NCBI GenBank assembly: GCA_004431415.1
Contig: QPMI01000050.1
Location: 1-64,000, forward strand
DNA from: Cyanophora paradoxa
Taxonomy: Eukaryota > Glaucocystophyceae > Cyanophorales > Cyanophoraceae
Reading direction: 5' to 3'
Length of the DNA: 64,000 bases
Below the pieces are notes generated by a model. That model saw nothing but the letters and a program-made list of their open reading frames with translations. It searched no databases and was not told the origin of the DNA. Position numbers and translations under genes: made by a program. Positions 31,332 to 42,675 of the stretch are shown here, in pieces (position 1 is the first letter of the stretch; each line of letters opens with the position of its first letter).

Positions 31332-31560
31332 TTTGAAAGTGTCGCTAGAAATAAATTTCGGTTGATCAGCGCGATCTCTTATATCATTTTATATTGTTGC
31401 TGAAACCTCTAAGACATAGTTATAACCTGAACCTAAACTTGGACTACGTCATCGGTGGGAATAATTAGCGTCTAGCTAGAACCTGAACTCGAGTATGTAA
31501 TTAGATTCCGATGATATAGTAATTACGTGTAGCATAACCCTTGAAACCTCTTTGTTTTTT
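31332..31560. other. Non-coding flank of element B
   Basis: AT-rich, no gene. It may hold the PolB promoter (reading leftwards) and the element's end. No terminal inverted repeat was recognised. Confidence 0.4.
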
Positions 31561-31561
31561 A

Positions 31562-31866
31562 GATTCGAAATACACACAATTAACGTCTAAATGATGTTGA
31601 AGATGATTCTGAGACCGGCGCTTTGGGGGTCCGCCTCAAATCATTGCTATATCTTTTGCAAGATCGATCGGTCTAGACGTTGGATATTACCTAGCGGTTG
31701 CTGTTTGGAAGGAGAGGTAGACCAGAGGGAGAGGAAGGTGGTAGACGTAAGGAGAGAGTGGACGGAAGTGGTGGTTGGGAAGGCGTTGGAGTGGGTGGGT
31801 TGGGGTGGGTTTGGAGGAGTGAGGGTGAGAAAGAGGGGGGTGGGCTGGCACCCCCACTATCTCATT
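31562..31866. repeat. Direct repeat, copy 1 (about 305 bp)
   Basis: Begins with TTCGAAATACACACAATTAA, contains TGAGACCGGCGCTTTGGGGG and CTAGACGTTGGATATTACCT, and ends with ACCCCCACTATCTCATTT. A second copy lies at 31980-32270 with scattered substitutions and small indels. Strongly GT-rich on the plus strand from 31.71 to 31.85 kb. Confidence 0.75.
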
Positions 31867-31979
31867 TCGAAATACACACAATTAACGTCTAGAATTGAGC
31901 TAAACGTGTTTCCTCTGTTAGCTTCATTGTACTCATTAATATCGTCTAGAATTGAGCTAAACATGTTTTCTCTGTTAGA
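31866..31979. repeat. Short tandem pair between the direct repeats
   Basis: CGTCTAGAATTGAGCTAAAC with its following CTCTGTTAG is present twice, about 57 bp apart. The stretch also starts with another copy of TTCGAAATACACACAATTAA, the head of the large repeat. Confidence 0.6.
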
Positions 31980-32270
31980 TTCAAAGTACACAAAATTAAC
32001 GTCTAGCTGTATCTGAAGATTATTCTGAGACCGGCGCTTTGGGGGTCCGCCTAAAATCACTGCTATATCTTTTGCAAATCGATCGGACTAGACGTTAGAT
32101 ACTACCTAGCGGTTGCTGGATGGTTGGTTTGGAGAGGTTGTGGTGGTAGACGTAACGAAGGGATGGAAGAGAATGTGTGTTGGAAGGCGTTGGAGTGTGT
32201 GGGTTGGGGTGGTTTGGAGGAGTGAGGGTGAGAAAGAGGTGGGTGGGCTGGAACCCCCACTATCTCATTT
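31980..32270. repeat. Direct repeat, copy 2
   Basis: Matches 31562-31866 from TTCAAAGTACACAAAATTAA to ACCCCCACTATCTCATTT. It lies directly before the change to host base composition, so it may be the outer end of the inserted DNA or a host satellite at the junction. Confidence 0.7.
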
Positions 32271-32459
32271 TTTTCTTATGCTTTATTGGACTTCCTTGTA
32301 TATTCAAATAACGAGTTTCCCTTTCGTTCTCTTTCGGTTGCGCATTAGAAATTTACCTTCGGTTTGGGCGTATGCGCACGCGTTTCTCTCTTGATCATGA
32401 GCTTAATGTTGATCATGAATCTGCTTCTCTGCGGAATCGTTGTATTTGTGTACGTGCGA

Positions 32460-33660
32460 TCTTGTATAATTTCACTACCTACGACGGGAGGGCCCCCCGA
32501 CTCCGGGATCCCCCTGCCGTGGTTTGACTGGTCACGACTGTTTTGAATGACGTGACTCATGGCGTCGACTAGCCTGGCAGAGCTAGCTGGGCGCCCCGGC
32601 GGGCCTCCTGGGCGCCCCGAAGCCTTGAAGGACGAGGCGGCGGCGGCCCGCGGGCCGGCCGCCGCCGCGCCGGGGCGCGGCCCCAGTACTTGTCCGACGG
32701 TCCTTGGGGCCCGTAGACGCGCGCCCCCTCCGCGCAGTCCGACGGTCGCGCGGCGCTCGAGTGAGCGGGGGCTTCTTTTCATTCCGAATTATCTTGCAAT
32801 TGAATTTAAAACTTGAAAGAAGACCTGAGCTTGCAATTGGGCTTCATGATCAACTTGCACTTGGCAGTTGCAAGGTCTCAGAGTCTACTAGGCTAAGCTT
32901 AAACTTGCCGCAGCGCCGCGAGCTGAACGGTTGCGAGCCGTCGTAATCATGATCGATATCCGATGATCATGAGTCACTGAGTCACTGAGTCATGCATCTG
33001 AATCAAATCCCGGAGTCCCGCCGTGCACGTGGCCCAGCCTGGCCCCGGGCAGTGGCATTCGATGATCCGTCATGAGCGTCTACACCGTGGCGCCGCCATG
33101 CTGCCCGGGCCGGGCAAGATGCGCAGGGCTTTTCAAGTTTGAGGCTTGGGCGAGGATATCCTCAATATTTAACTCATTGAGCGAAAAGACAGGTCATCAT
33201 CAGATACACAGAGAGCGCGCGCTACAGACTGCCGAGATGAAACTCGCTGCGGTGGGCATTTCTACGGATGTTACAGCGCCGGGCCTCTCCCCGAGGCCGG
33301 CGTCTAAAGACGCAGTTCACGGACTGCTACTACTGCTCAGGCCTGGCCTAAAATGCTGCGTGTTCGAATTCCTGGTCCTCTGCGCGAAGCATTTTTGTAC
33401 AAGCTAGCAACGCAAGTGCTACACAAGCTGAAAGATCAAACGACGATCATTAAACTAAAATCCGATCTGGGCCCCAGGAAAGTTCTTTCTCAATTTCCTA
33501 AGCGGGAAAAAGCGAGAGAGCGGGAGATAGAGGAGGAAGAAGAGAGAGAGAGAAAAAAAGCTCAAGGGGGCGCTCGGCCGGCGGCCGGGCCCGGGGCGGA
33601 GCCGGCAGCCGAGCAAGCAAGCTGGCGGGCGCGCGGGCAAGCAGGCGGCGGCGCCGCCGC
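32460..33660. other. Start of GC-rich host DNA; no gene recognised
   Basis: Base composition changes sharply at about 32.46-32.48 kb. The open frames here are short, GC-driven and mutually overlapping. Short repeats include GAGTCACTGAGTCACTGAGT (about 32.97 kb) and a GAGAGAG run (about 33.51-33.56 kb). It probably holds the 3' flank of the sestrin gene. Confidence 0.5.
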
Positions 33661-33662
33661 GT

Positions 33663-35860
33663 CTACGACGTCATTCGGCTGTTGACGGCGTGGAGGGCGT
33701 GCAGCAGCGCCGCCTCGCGTCGGGCCTGCGCCGCCAGGAGGATGACGTGGACCTTCTCCTTAGCCGGCATCTCGTAGCCGAAGTTGACGAAGTCGTGCCG
33801 CGAGAGGTTCTCGGGCAGCGTCACCGCCTTCTTCACGTAACGCTTCAGCGCCCGGTTCAGAATCACGTTCACCTGAGCGGAGCGAACGGATCAAATTGCG
33901 ATTCAAAAATCTGAAAAAAAGGAATGAGAAAGTGGACCTGGTGGTAGTCGAAGTCGTCGTTGGAGTGGCCCATGATGAGGTGGACGTAGTACCAGACGGC
34001 GCTGCGGAAGGGCCGCGTGTCCACGTCCGGCGCGCACGCGAAGCTGTTGTCCGTGCTCTCCAGCGTCACCTTGAACTCGCGGTCCAGCAGCGGCGCCACG
34101 CCCGGGTAGAAGCGGTTCACCATCGCGTACCCGTGCGCCGCCCAGCAGAGCTCGGTGCTCCGGAGGCCCTTGTACTCGTTCGAGCGCACGTTGAAGTCCG
34201 AGTGCTGCATGCGGTACGGCCCGATGTAGCGCGAGCAGTCGAAGTGCGGGCGGTCGGACGAGGGCGGCTCCGACGGTGGCGTGCTCGTCCCGGCTGCGAC
34301 CGGGTCAGCGGAGAGCCAAGCGGACGCGCCGAGCTTAGATGAACGCACCGCCGCCGACGCGCGAGGCCTTCTCGAGGAGCGTGATCTTGTCGTCCGAGGA
34401 GCGCGTCCACGCGTCCTTGCCCAGCTTCAGCAGCCGGATGGCCTCGGCCGTGTCCACCTCCTCGCCGCCCCCGTCCGCGGGCGCCGCCGCCCCCGCCAAC
34501 GGAGTCGCCGGCGTCGCCGGGGTCGCGGGGGCGGACCGGTGGCGCGGGCTCGAGCCGGCCGGGCGCGGGCTCCCCTCGCCTCCGCTGCCGCCGCCGCCGT
34601 GTGTCGGCGAAGACGGCTCGTTCGGGTCCTCCTCGTCCGCCGCGCAGAGGTCGGCCTCGGGAAGGAGCCCGCTGCCGTGCACGAAGCCGCAGAGCGAGTG
34701 GAAGGTCGACATGAGCACGATGGCGTGCATCAGCTCCGCGATGGACCAGGCGTCGGCCCCGCGGACGAGCGCCTCCACGTGCTGCTTATTCATGCGCCAC
34801 GGCTGGTGCGCCATCAGCATGTTGAGCTCCAGGATATTCTGGATTTTGCGCGGCGCCTGGTCCGCCCCCTGCAGCCAGAGCGCATCGCCGCCGGCCGCGA
34901 GGAATTCCGCCTCCTGTCGCCTCACGAAGTACTCGCACCGGTGGCGCGCAGATGCCTGCCGGACGGCGGGCGGGTCAGCGCGCCGGCCGGACGGGGCGGG
35001 ATGCGGGCGCGCGCGGCACAGAAAAGAGTGCCGACCAAAACAGCGATGTAGTGCCTCCAGGTGACCGGGAGCGGGCCGGGGCCGCGCATCACGTAACTGA
35101 ACGTGGCGTTGAAAGCTTCGTAGATGGGCGGCAAGTAGGCCATGACGCGCTCGAAGTGAGAAACGAGCCCGGTCTGAGGGCCGCTTGCGTCAGGACCCCC
35201 GCGCGCAGGCCCGGAAAACCGGAGACCGACCTCATTGAATGTCTTCTCGAAGATGGACTGAGCGACGTCGCCACGCGCGTCGATGGGGATGACCTCGGAA
35301 TGAGGAATGTAACGCGAGACGCTTTCGCGAGGCGCCGGCAGAGGCAAGTCCAGCTCCTGCGCAGGCATCCGCATCAGAGACAAAAGAAACATTCAGATAG
35401 CAGTGGCACGCACATCGCGCGCGAAGTCCAGGATCGCCGTGCAAGACTCGCGTATGTCCTGGTAGGGGGCTTCGACAGCGAGCCGCATGATGACGGGCAG
35501 ATGGACGAGCAGAAGTGGCCGCTTGCGCGTCGCCGGCGTCAGCTTGTGCACAGGCACGACTGCGCGTGGTCAGAAGAGGCAGGGTAAGCCGGACCGCGAT
35601 CACGCACTCTTATCTTCGCAGGAGCGGATGGAATCAAGCTGCTCCAACGACTTGGTCTTGATGAACGAGACCAGCTGCTGGAGAACGCGTGCCCGCATCC
35701 CGTCGTCCGGGGTCAGAGCCTGCTTCAGAAGTTGCTGGAGCGCATCCACGGCGGGCGCAGCGGAGGCTGCAGATGGCGCGCCGCCAACTCCTACTCCAAG
35801 GACGGCGCGCGGGCCGGCAGCTGCGCACGGACACGCGCAACCGCGCGGGCAGAGATCAGA
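33663..35860 (-). CDS. Sestrin homologue (multi-exon)
   Basis: Exons read from right to left: about 35,760-35,620 (LQQLLKQALTPDDGMRARVL), about 35,560-35,415 (VHLPVIMRLAVEAPYQDIRE), about 35,362-35,050 (SVSRYIPHSEVIPIDARGDV to WRHYIAVL), about 34,953-34,350 (ARHRCEYFVRRQEAEFLAAG, GGDALWLQG, MLMAHQPWRMNKQHVEALVR), about 34,265-33,940 (WAAHGYAMVNRFYPGVAPLL, DVDTRPFRSAVWYYVH) and the end at 33663 (EKVHVILLAAQARREAALLH). This follows sestrin order throughout. Sestrins are stress-induced regulators of TORC1/GATOR2 signalling with an alkyl-hydroperoxidase-like N-domain. Here the Cys and Tyr of that site are kept (RHRCEYFV) but the expected His is Gln. A poly-Gly/Pro insert lies in the linker. The 5' end is uncertain. 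Confidence 0.75.
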
Positions 35861-35899
35861 TTCTCCTCATCAATCTTGCAAGAGGGGACCAGAATCTCG

Positions 35900-36712
35900 G
35901 GCGCACCGGAGCTGATCCCAACGCCGTACATTGCCCTGCTTCCTTGCCCAGCGACTCCCACGACTCCAGCGCCCACAACTCCACCGCCCGCGCCGACAAT
36001 CCCCAGCATGTCCCCTACTTGCGCTCGGGAATTCCTTCACTCTAAGCCTACGATGCTATTAACCCGGCGGCATGGCTGCAGCTCCGGTCACGCCGCCATG
36101 GCTCACGGCGCGTGACTAAGGAGCGGATGATTACACAGGGGGAGGAGCGGTTCGGCGCAGCGGGCAGGGGCAAAGCGCTCTACGACACTGCTGATGAGAA
36201 CTAAAGCTGCGCGCCTTGGGCCGATGGGCCGCTTGATGCAGAGCCTTTGTCTTGCGGGGTACAACGCAAAGTCAGCAAAGTCGGAATACCCCATCCAGGA
36301 AGGCAAAGCAGACTTCTCAGGAGGACCACGGTCGAGAAGTGCGAGACACAATCAGCACGATGGTGCGTGAGAGCGGGGTTGTGAGCGCCTGCCCTCCTCC
36401 GACTCGCACTTTCTAGTTGCCCCTGTGGCTTTCCTTTAGCAAGCACATACTATCGACGAGCCTCGTGCTCTTATGACCCGCAGACGAGCCCCGCGACCTC
36501 TTCAGCAGCGAGCCGGAATAGCTTCGGCCCGCGCGCTTAGAGGGACAGACAGGCTATGCGACATCTCGTTGTTATACTTGTCGGCGGCTGTTAGGCGGCC
36601 GCGGGCAACCTAGACCAGAGCCGTGGGTGGTCCCTTCAGCAGACAGCTCGCGTTGCCGTGGCAGGCTTTGGCCTGTGCCTGGTTCTGACGCCTTTCGCAG
36701 TTTCACAACTAC
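35900..36712. other. Host intergenic region
   Basis: Short frames exist on both strands, but none shows a recognisable motif, splice pattern or codon bias. It presumably contains the divergent promoters of the sestrin gene and the gene at 36713. Confidence 0.35.
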
Positions 36713-37862
36713 ATGAGTCCCCAGCGAATCAGAGAAATCGTGTCAAGGTATCAGCCGCCGAAGCCGCGGAACCCGGAGGACACAGAGAGGACGAGCAGCA
36801 GGAGCCACGGGGAGATGAAGAAGGACGTCGGGACCGTGCGCGACGGCCGCGCGGGGCAGTGGACGGGCACGGAGGCGATGCCGCCGCCCAGCCGGGGCGG
36901 GACGTGGCACGGGAGGAAGGAATTCATCAAGTGCGCCCCGCGTTTCCCTCCGGCCTCCGTGCGCGGCCGACACTTTCCTCCGCAGGCGCGAGGACCGCAG
37001 CCGGCTGGACGGTCAGCGCGGGGCCGCCGCGATCGCTTCCGCCCACCCCGCCCTTGCCCCCGCCTGACACACGGCGGGGCGCAGAGCTCGTGGGGATGCG
37101 CGGCGCGCCGACGCCAGTACCCGAGGAGATCATCGCGGGGATCCAGCGCCGGAACGCGCGGAGGCTTCAGGAGTCGGAGGACGGCGCGTCCCGCGGGGCC
37201 GGCCTCGACAGCCGCAGCCCGTCGCCCCCGCCCGACGCCTACTCGCCATCCCTGTCCCCGTCTCCGCCTCCGGGGTACGAGGTTCCGTGGGAGGTGCCCT
37301 CGCGCCTGGGGGGTAGCCGGAGCATGGGCTCGCTCCCCCGCCCCTCCTCCTCCGGCGGGCTCCCGGGTATGGCATCCTCCCGCCGCCTGGGAGAGCTCGC
37401 GCGGCCGCGTACCCCCCCGATGTTCCACGTGGGGCCTACGCCCTTCCCCAGCGACGTGGAGATCAAGCTCGGGCGCACCGGCAACCGCCTGCCCACCGCC
37501 CCCTCGCCCTACCTCTCCGCTCCCTCCCCGTACCCCTCGGCCCCGTCTCCGTACCCCTCGGCCCCATCGCCGTACCCCTCGTCCCCCTCGCCGGTGCCGT
37601 CGCTCTCGGCCTCGCTCTCGGCCTCGTCGCTGCACAGCAAGACCTCGCCGCTGCGCCCCAGTCGCTACCATACCGCCCCGTACAGCTACATGGTCACGCA
37701 CAACCAGTGCCTCGGCGTGGCGCGCCCGCAGCCCTTTCTAGTACCCCCATCTTCTTGTTCCCCGTGCTGATCTGCTCGCGCTGTACCCAGGACCGCTACC
37801 TGGGGGCCTACCGCGTCACGGGCCCGCGCCAACAGCTGCGCAAGACGCCCATGATCTTCTAG
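36713..37862 (+). CDS. Ser/Pro-rich protein with APSPYPS repeats (three exons)
   Basis: Exon 1 opens at ATG 36713 (MSPQRIREIVSRYQPPKPRN) and ends near 36,929 at a GTGCGCC donor. Exon 2 runs from about 37,087 to 37,740, with PVPEEIIAGIQRRNARRLQE, a long Ser/Pro-rich part, four 7-residue APSPYPS units (21-bp repeats, about 37,503-37,590) and SRYHTAPYSYMVTHNQ. A 50-bp intron (37,741-37,790) leads to the last exon, DRYLGAYRVTGPRQQLRKTP, stop at 37,862. The family is not recognised. The conserved-looking C-terminus suggests a cytoskeletal or axonemal partner protein, but this is a guess. Confidence 0.5.
37741..37790 (+). other. 50-bp spliceosomal intron
   Basis: GTACCCCC...TGTACCCAG in phase 0 between QPFL and DRYLG. 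It shows the GTACCCC donor type used repeatedly in this genome. Confidence 0.65.
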
Positions 37863-38003
37863 GCGACCGCGCACCTCTCGGGCTGGCGCCCCCCGGCGCG
37901 GCGCTCGCCCCATTCGGCTATCAATCAGTTTCACAAGGAACCCGCGCAGACTGCCCTAGCTAGCTAGCCCTGTACTTGCTAAAAAATGCATCTACCCCCC
38001 TAC

Positions 38004-38951
38004 TTACTCCTCGCGGTCCCCGCCGGTGGTGTCCCCCTTGGAGGAGGCCGGCGGGTCGCTCTCGCGCTCGCCATCAGGGACGAGCTCGGGGTCGGCGGCG
38101 GCGAGGCGCGCCGCCTCCTCCGCCTCGAAGTTCTTCTTCGCCTGCTCGATGTCCTTCTCGATGCGGATCTGCCGCTTCGCCTGGTCCTCCGCTTCGCGCT
38201 TCTTCCATTGTTTCTGCGCGCCGCGCGCCGCCGCGCGTAATTATAAGCTTCGATGCGGGGCGTCGGCCCGGCGACACCAAAGCGTTCGCCGCGGCGCACC
38301 GTGTAGACGAGCTTGGGGCCGCGCATGCAGCAGGAGGGCTTGCAGAGGACAGTGAAGAGCGCCGTGCCGGCGTCATGGATGCCCCCGAGGGACTGCACCT
38401 CCTTGAAGGGCGGGGCGCGGCAGCCCAAGTTGCGGTGGCTGTGCATCGTCGACTGGTAGTCCGTCCAGCCCCCGATGACGCACTGGCACGTCTCGTCGAA
38501 GCCTACCCCCGACACGTTTAGATTCGTGTACCTGCCGCGGCGTCAGCGTGCTTCACGCGCGACGCCGCCGCCGCCGCCCGTGCATTGTGCCGGCGACCCC
38601 TATGCGACCCGCGCGTACGCAGTCTCCCGCGCGCGTTGCGCGGGCGCGCGAACGAGGCGCACCCGTCGGGGTCGATGAAGCGCGGCACGATGTCGTTGAT
38701 TTGGTGCTGCATCCACTTGCGGCGATCGCCGGACTCGTCCCAGAAGTGCTCCTCCTCGCAGACGCACCGCTCCGAGTGCCCGTACTTCGCGTTGAACATC
38801 ACCTCGCGGTGGTGCCTGCGCGGGCGTCGGCGCCCAGCGCAGCCGAAGCCGCGTAGAGATCGCACCAGCGGGCGACCAGCATCACGTAGAGAGCGTAGTA
38901 GGCGAGAGGCGCGATGGCGCAACAGAAGCTGATCTGCCGCAGCGTCGCCAT
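38004..38951 (-). CDS. Small single-pass membrane protein, unknown
   Basis: Starts at 38951 (MATLRQISFCCAIAPLAYYA). One hydrophobic segment (about residues 8-30) is followed by a Cys/acidic region after an intron (MFNAKYGHSERCVCEEEHFW, then KWMQHQINDIVPRFIDPDG), then GVGFDETCQCVIGGWTDYQ and CKPSCCMRGPKLVYTV. The tail is a charged coiled coil (QWKKREAEDQAKRQIRIEKD) ending in DREE at the stop 38004. The link between YNY (about 38,243) and that tail needs a frame change without clear splice sites: either a non-canonical intron or a sequence error. Cys pairs suggest disulphides on the luminal or outer side. No family is recognised. Confidence 0.45.
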
Positions 38952-39298
38952 CTTGCTGCTTCTCGAAGTTCGCACTGGCCACCTGCTTTTGAAACAGCTG
39001 TCAGAGACGAGGGATGCGATGAGATGGTGCGAGATTTAGGCGAGCGGCGGCGGGCCGGCGGTGGGTTCGGGCCGGCAGTTTGGGCGCTCGGCGGCCCAGG
39101 ACTTAGGGAGCGCTGTTGCAGCGTGCGTTCTTGCGAACGGTACGCTTTCGAGTGGCGGGCGGCCGGAGCTGCGCGCACCTAGCCTGGCCCGACTGCTTGA
39201 ATGGCGCAAGCGGTACCCCGGAAAGCGGCGCTCCCCTCTTATGCAGGGCCGCTAGCGCTGCACGAGCTCGCTTAGCAGCTTCAAGTGATCGAGCGGCG

Positions 39299-40576
39299 AT
39301 GCCGCTCGTCATGCTCACCGGCCCGCCGTGCTCGGGGAAGTCGCGGCGGGCGGCTGAGCTCGTCAAGGCGTTCACGGAGGCCGGCGCCTCGGTGCAGCTC
39401 GTGAACGAGGAGTCGCTGCTGATCGACCGCACGGTTACCTACCGCGGTACGCGCCGCGGGGCACTCGCGCTCGCTGGCTCGTACGGGTGAAGCTCATCGG
39501 GCGCTCAGACTCCGAGGGCGAGAAGCACGCGCGGGGCCAGATCCGCGCGGCTGTCGAGAAGTATCTGAACAGGACGAATGTCGTCGTGGTGGACTCGCTC
39601 AACTACATCAAGGGCTTCCGCTACCAGCTCTTCTGCCTCGCTCGCGAGCATGAGACGCCCTCCTGCACGGTGCGCTGGCCGCACGGCTTCCGGCGCGCAG
39701 CGACCGCTTCCGAGGCTCACGTGCGGGGCTCGAAGCTGTTCTGCGACGTGGCAGAGGATGTGGCGCGCCAGTGGAACGAGATGCGCGAGGACGGCGCCAA
39801 ATACACCGATGAAGCGTGCGCGGCGCGCGGCGCGCGGCGCGGGGGCCCGTTTCCATCGGGCGCTCACGTTCCGCGCAGGATCGACGGGCTGTACATGCGC
39901 TACGAGCAGCCGGATGCGCGGAACAAGTGGGACGCACCGCTCTTCGTCGTGGCGCCCGGCGACCCGACGCCCTGCGCCGAGATCGTGGAGGCCGCGCTGC
40001 GCGGGAAGGCGGTTCGCTCCCTCCTCGCCACCAAGCCGGTGCCCTCCCTCCCGCTCGGGCTTCCCGCGCCGCTCAATCCGCGCCGCGACGCCGCGCAGGT
40101 GGTCATTCCCGACTCGAACTTCCTCCACGAGCTGGACAAGGCCACGCAGGCCCGCCCGCCCGCCCGACCGCCCGCCCGCATGGCGCCCGCCGCTCACTGT
40201 GCCGCGCAGGAGATCGTCGACGCGCTGAACGAGGCGCAGCAGAGCGGCGCGGCCGGCCCCGGGGACCTCGTCCCCGTACCCCGCACCTCGGCGAGGATAT
40301 CCTTTGGCCCGCACGCGCCCCTTCCGCACCTCTCTGCCGCCCCGCGCCGCCCTTGACGCCGGAGGGGGAACGTTCGCCTGGCGCGGCGGCTCCCGGTGCT
40401 GGAGCTCCGGCGCCTCCGCTCCGCCTTCCTCAAGATCGCGCAGGCGCGCCCCTTGTGCCCGCGCCGCGGCCCCGGCCTCTACTCGCCAGCTGACCGGGCC
40501 GCAGCTGAAGCCGCCCTCGGACATGGCCCTGCTGGGCTCCCTCTTCGTCGAGTACCTCAACACGCACGCCGACTAG
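39299..40576 (+). CDS. KTI12: KTI12 homologue, Elongator-associated P-loop protein
   Basis: ATG 39299 gives MPLVMLTGPPCSGKSRRAAE, the KTI12 start with its P-loop GPPCSGKS. After an intron near 39.45-39.49 kb, NVVVVDSLNYIKGFRYQLFC is the hallmark Walker B/KTI12 motif. The middle (PRRIDGLYMRYEQPDARNKWD, given by position about 39,875-39,930) and VIPDSNFLHELDKATQ follow family order. The C-terminal exons give LELRRLRSAFLKIAQ and SLFVEYLNTHAD, stop at 40576. KTI12 binds Elongator and tRNA and supports wobble-uridine modification. The Ala/Arg-rich insertions are typical of this GC-rich genome. Confidence 0.8.
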
Positions 40577-41186
40577 CCGGCGCGCCCGGCCCGGCCCGGC
40601 CCGGAGGCGGCGGCGGCGGCCGCGGCGCCAGGATTGCAACAGGAGGCGGAGAGCGGCAGGCAGGAGGCAGCCAGCGTCCCGGCCCGGGCGCCTGGTCCGA
40701 GCTAGTGCAGACCCTGGCCATGGCGCTCGCGTACCTCGGCCTTGCGCGAGCCCTCCGGTGCCCGGCCGGCGAGCCTGGAGCCGTCGATGTTGCACCGTGG
40801 CGTCCCAGCCGTATACGTGCACCGGCCGCTTCCCGGAGTCCAAGAGGACATTGATTCGGCCCGGCTGCACAGGCTCATCGACTCGATCACGTGCACGGCG
40901 CCGGCGATCCAGTACGCCCCGAGTGCACCAGCAACCGTCGTTGGCACCGGCGCAGATTCGATCGATCTGTGTTGTTTGTATGTCATGATCACTTCAGTGT
41001 ACCATACTTAGCATACGGCACCATAATCTGCATAGACTACTACCGGTACTGTTGGCAGTTCTAGAAAAAGCGGATCCAAAAAAAAGCTCGAAAAAGCAAC
41101 TGGTAACAACAAGCTCGGGCGAGGCAGGCCTAGGGGGGGCAGGAGGGGAGGGGGGAGGAGCCGGATGGGGGGGGGGTACGGTACTA
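40577..41186. other. Intergenic, no gene recognised
   Basis: Begins with a GC-rich CCCGG/GGCGGC stretch, then about 120 bases of lower GC (40.92-41.05 kb). No supported coding or RNA feature. Confidence 0.4.
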
Positions 41187-42387
41187 CTACGCGTCCTCGC
41201 GGATGACGCCGAGGGCGGAGGGGTTGGAGAAGGGGCGGCGGGGCCCGCCCGCAGCGGCAGCGGCGGCGGCGTCCGCGGGGGCGACGCGGGATCGCCCGTG
41301 GAGAAGAGAGGCCAGCGAGTCCTTGAAGCGCCCCAGGAGGGAGCGCTCCTCCCCCCCCTTGAGGCTCGAGGCGGACGAGGAGGCCCGGGAGGAGGCTCGC
41401 CGCGGGGAGGCGCCCCCCACCGCTACGCCGCGGCCGTGCGCGTGCAGGCGCGGGTCGGCGACGGCGGCGGGGGCGGACTGGCGGCGGCCGGAGAGGAGGC
41501 GGAAAGAGAGCATGCGGGTGACGATGGCGCCGACGCTGGCGCGCTTCCTCAGCGGGCGGTGCGGGAAGCGGTACGGGTCGTCCTCGGGGTCCCTTTCCAG
41601 CGCAGCAGAGGGCGGCGCCCGCGCCGAGGCGGGGCCGCTCCGGGCCGAGTCCAGGGCATTCTTGCCTGCCTCGTCGAGGCCGACGGCCGAGCTCCGCCGC
41701 ACGCCCAGCCGCTGGAACGCAGAGACGAGGATGCCGCGCTTCAGCGCCGGCCCGGCGCCCGTATGCTTCACCTCTCTGCGCGCGCCGCTCAGGAGGGCGC
41801 GGGGTTCCAAACGGCGCCCGGACCGGCGCACCTCCTCTCCACGCGAGCGCCGCAGCGCTTGAGCTTGGAGCGCACGCCCGTTCTCGTGAGCGTCTTCGAC
41901 TCCAGCTTCGACGGGCAGACGGCGGCGTAGACGCTGCAGAGGACGCGGTTGGCGCCCTCCCCTTCGAACTCCTCGTTCGCCGTGTACTGCCCCGTGACAA
42001 ACTCGTATCCGCACTTCCCGCAGGTGAACTGCCTTTGAGCCTTGACCACTCGCTCCTCGAGCGCCTGCCGGTCCAAGATTAGGCGGGTTGACGTCCAGGC
42101 AGAGCGCAGGGCGCAAGTGCAGGTAAGAGCGCATAGCGCACCTGCAGATCGAAGGGAATTCCGGCTCGTGGTGCCTCTTGTGCGACTGATGCGGACGCCT
42201 GGCTGGCGTCTCTCGAACTCGCATCGCCGGACTCTCTCTCGCTGTTGCTGATGGTGTACACCTCGTCTTTGAGTTGCCTGTGTGTTGCAGCGGGTTCTAA
42301 CGCCAAGGGGCTCACGCGCGCCGGAGAGGGAGCGACATTTTCGGGTCTAGGGCTGGGCGCCGGCTGTCCGCCCCCGTGCCGGCTCAT
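41187..42387 (-). CDS. Unknown protein with a CxxC zinc-binding segment
   Basis: Exon 1 starts at 42387 (MSRHGGGQPAPSPRPENVAP) and is low complexity. Exon 2 (about 42,070-41,890) reads ILDRQALEERVVKAQRQFTC, GKCGYEFVTGQYTANEEFEG and VLCSVYAAVCPSKLESKTL: two Cys pairs about 30 residues apart that could hold zinc. Exon 3 (about 41,780-41,187) is KHTGAGPALKRGILVSAFQR, then a basic Ser/Ala-rich tail with LLGRFKDSLASLLHGRSRV. The boundaries follow GTGCGC-type donors but are not exact. Family not recognised. Confidence 0.45.
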
Positions 42388-42675
42388 CGAGAAGACTATC
42401 TACTGTACTCCGCAGGCGCTATAGGCGCTCTGCTGTTCCGCTGTTCCGCCCTCGCGTCAAGCAATGCTTCTTTAGTCTGACGGGACAAGCTGGAAGGGCG
42501 AGATTCTCTGGGATTGGCGGCGGTGGGAAAGCGCCAATGCCGTTGTGTTGATTCAGCTAGCTCCTGGAGCCGTGCTGCGCGCGCTCGCGACCTCTTATCA
42601 GCTTCCGAGCGAGCGACACCTCACTATGCGCGTACCCCGCCAGGCTGGCAGTCGAAAAGGGGAAGCGCGGCTCGA

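Noticed and set aside
32559-32816. Small plus-strand gene at the host boundary
   Set aside because: Low-complexity Gly/Pro/Ala frame with a mirrored frame on the other strand and no splice or motif support.
34281-35600. Long plus-strand frames opposite the sestrin exons
   Set aside because: They arise from GC-rich third positions. The minus strand has clear sestrin motifs and splice sites.
41008-42000. 330-codon Arg/Pro-rich minus frame
   Set aside because: A shadow of the CxxC gene's exons in another frame. Pure low complexity.
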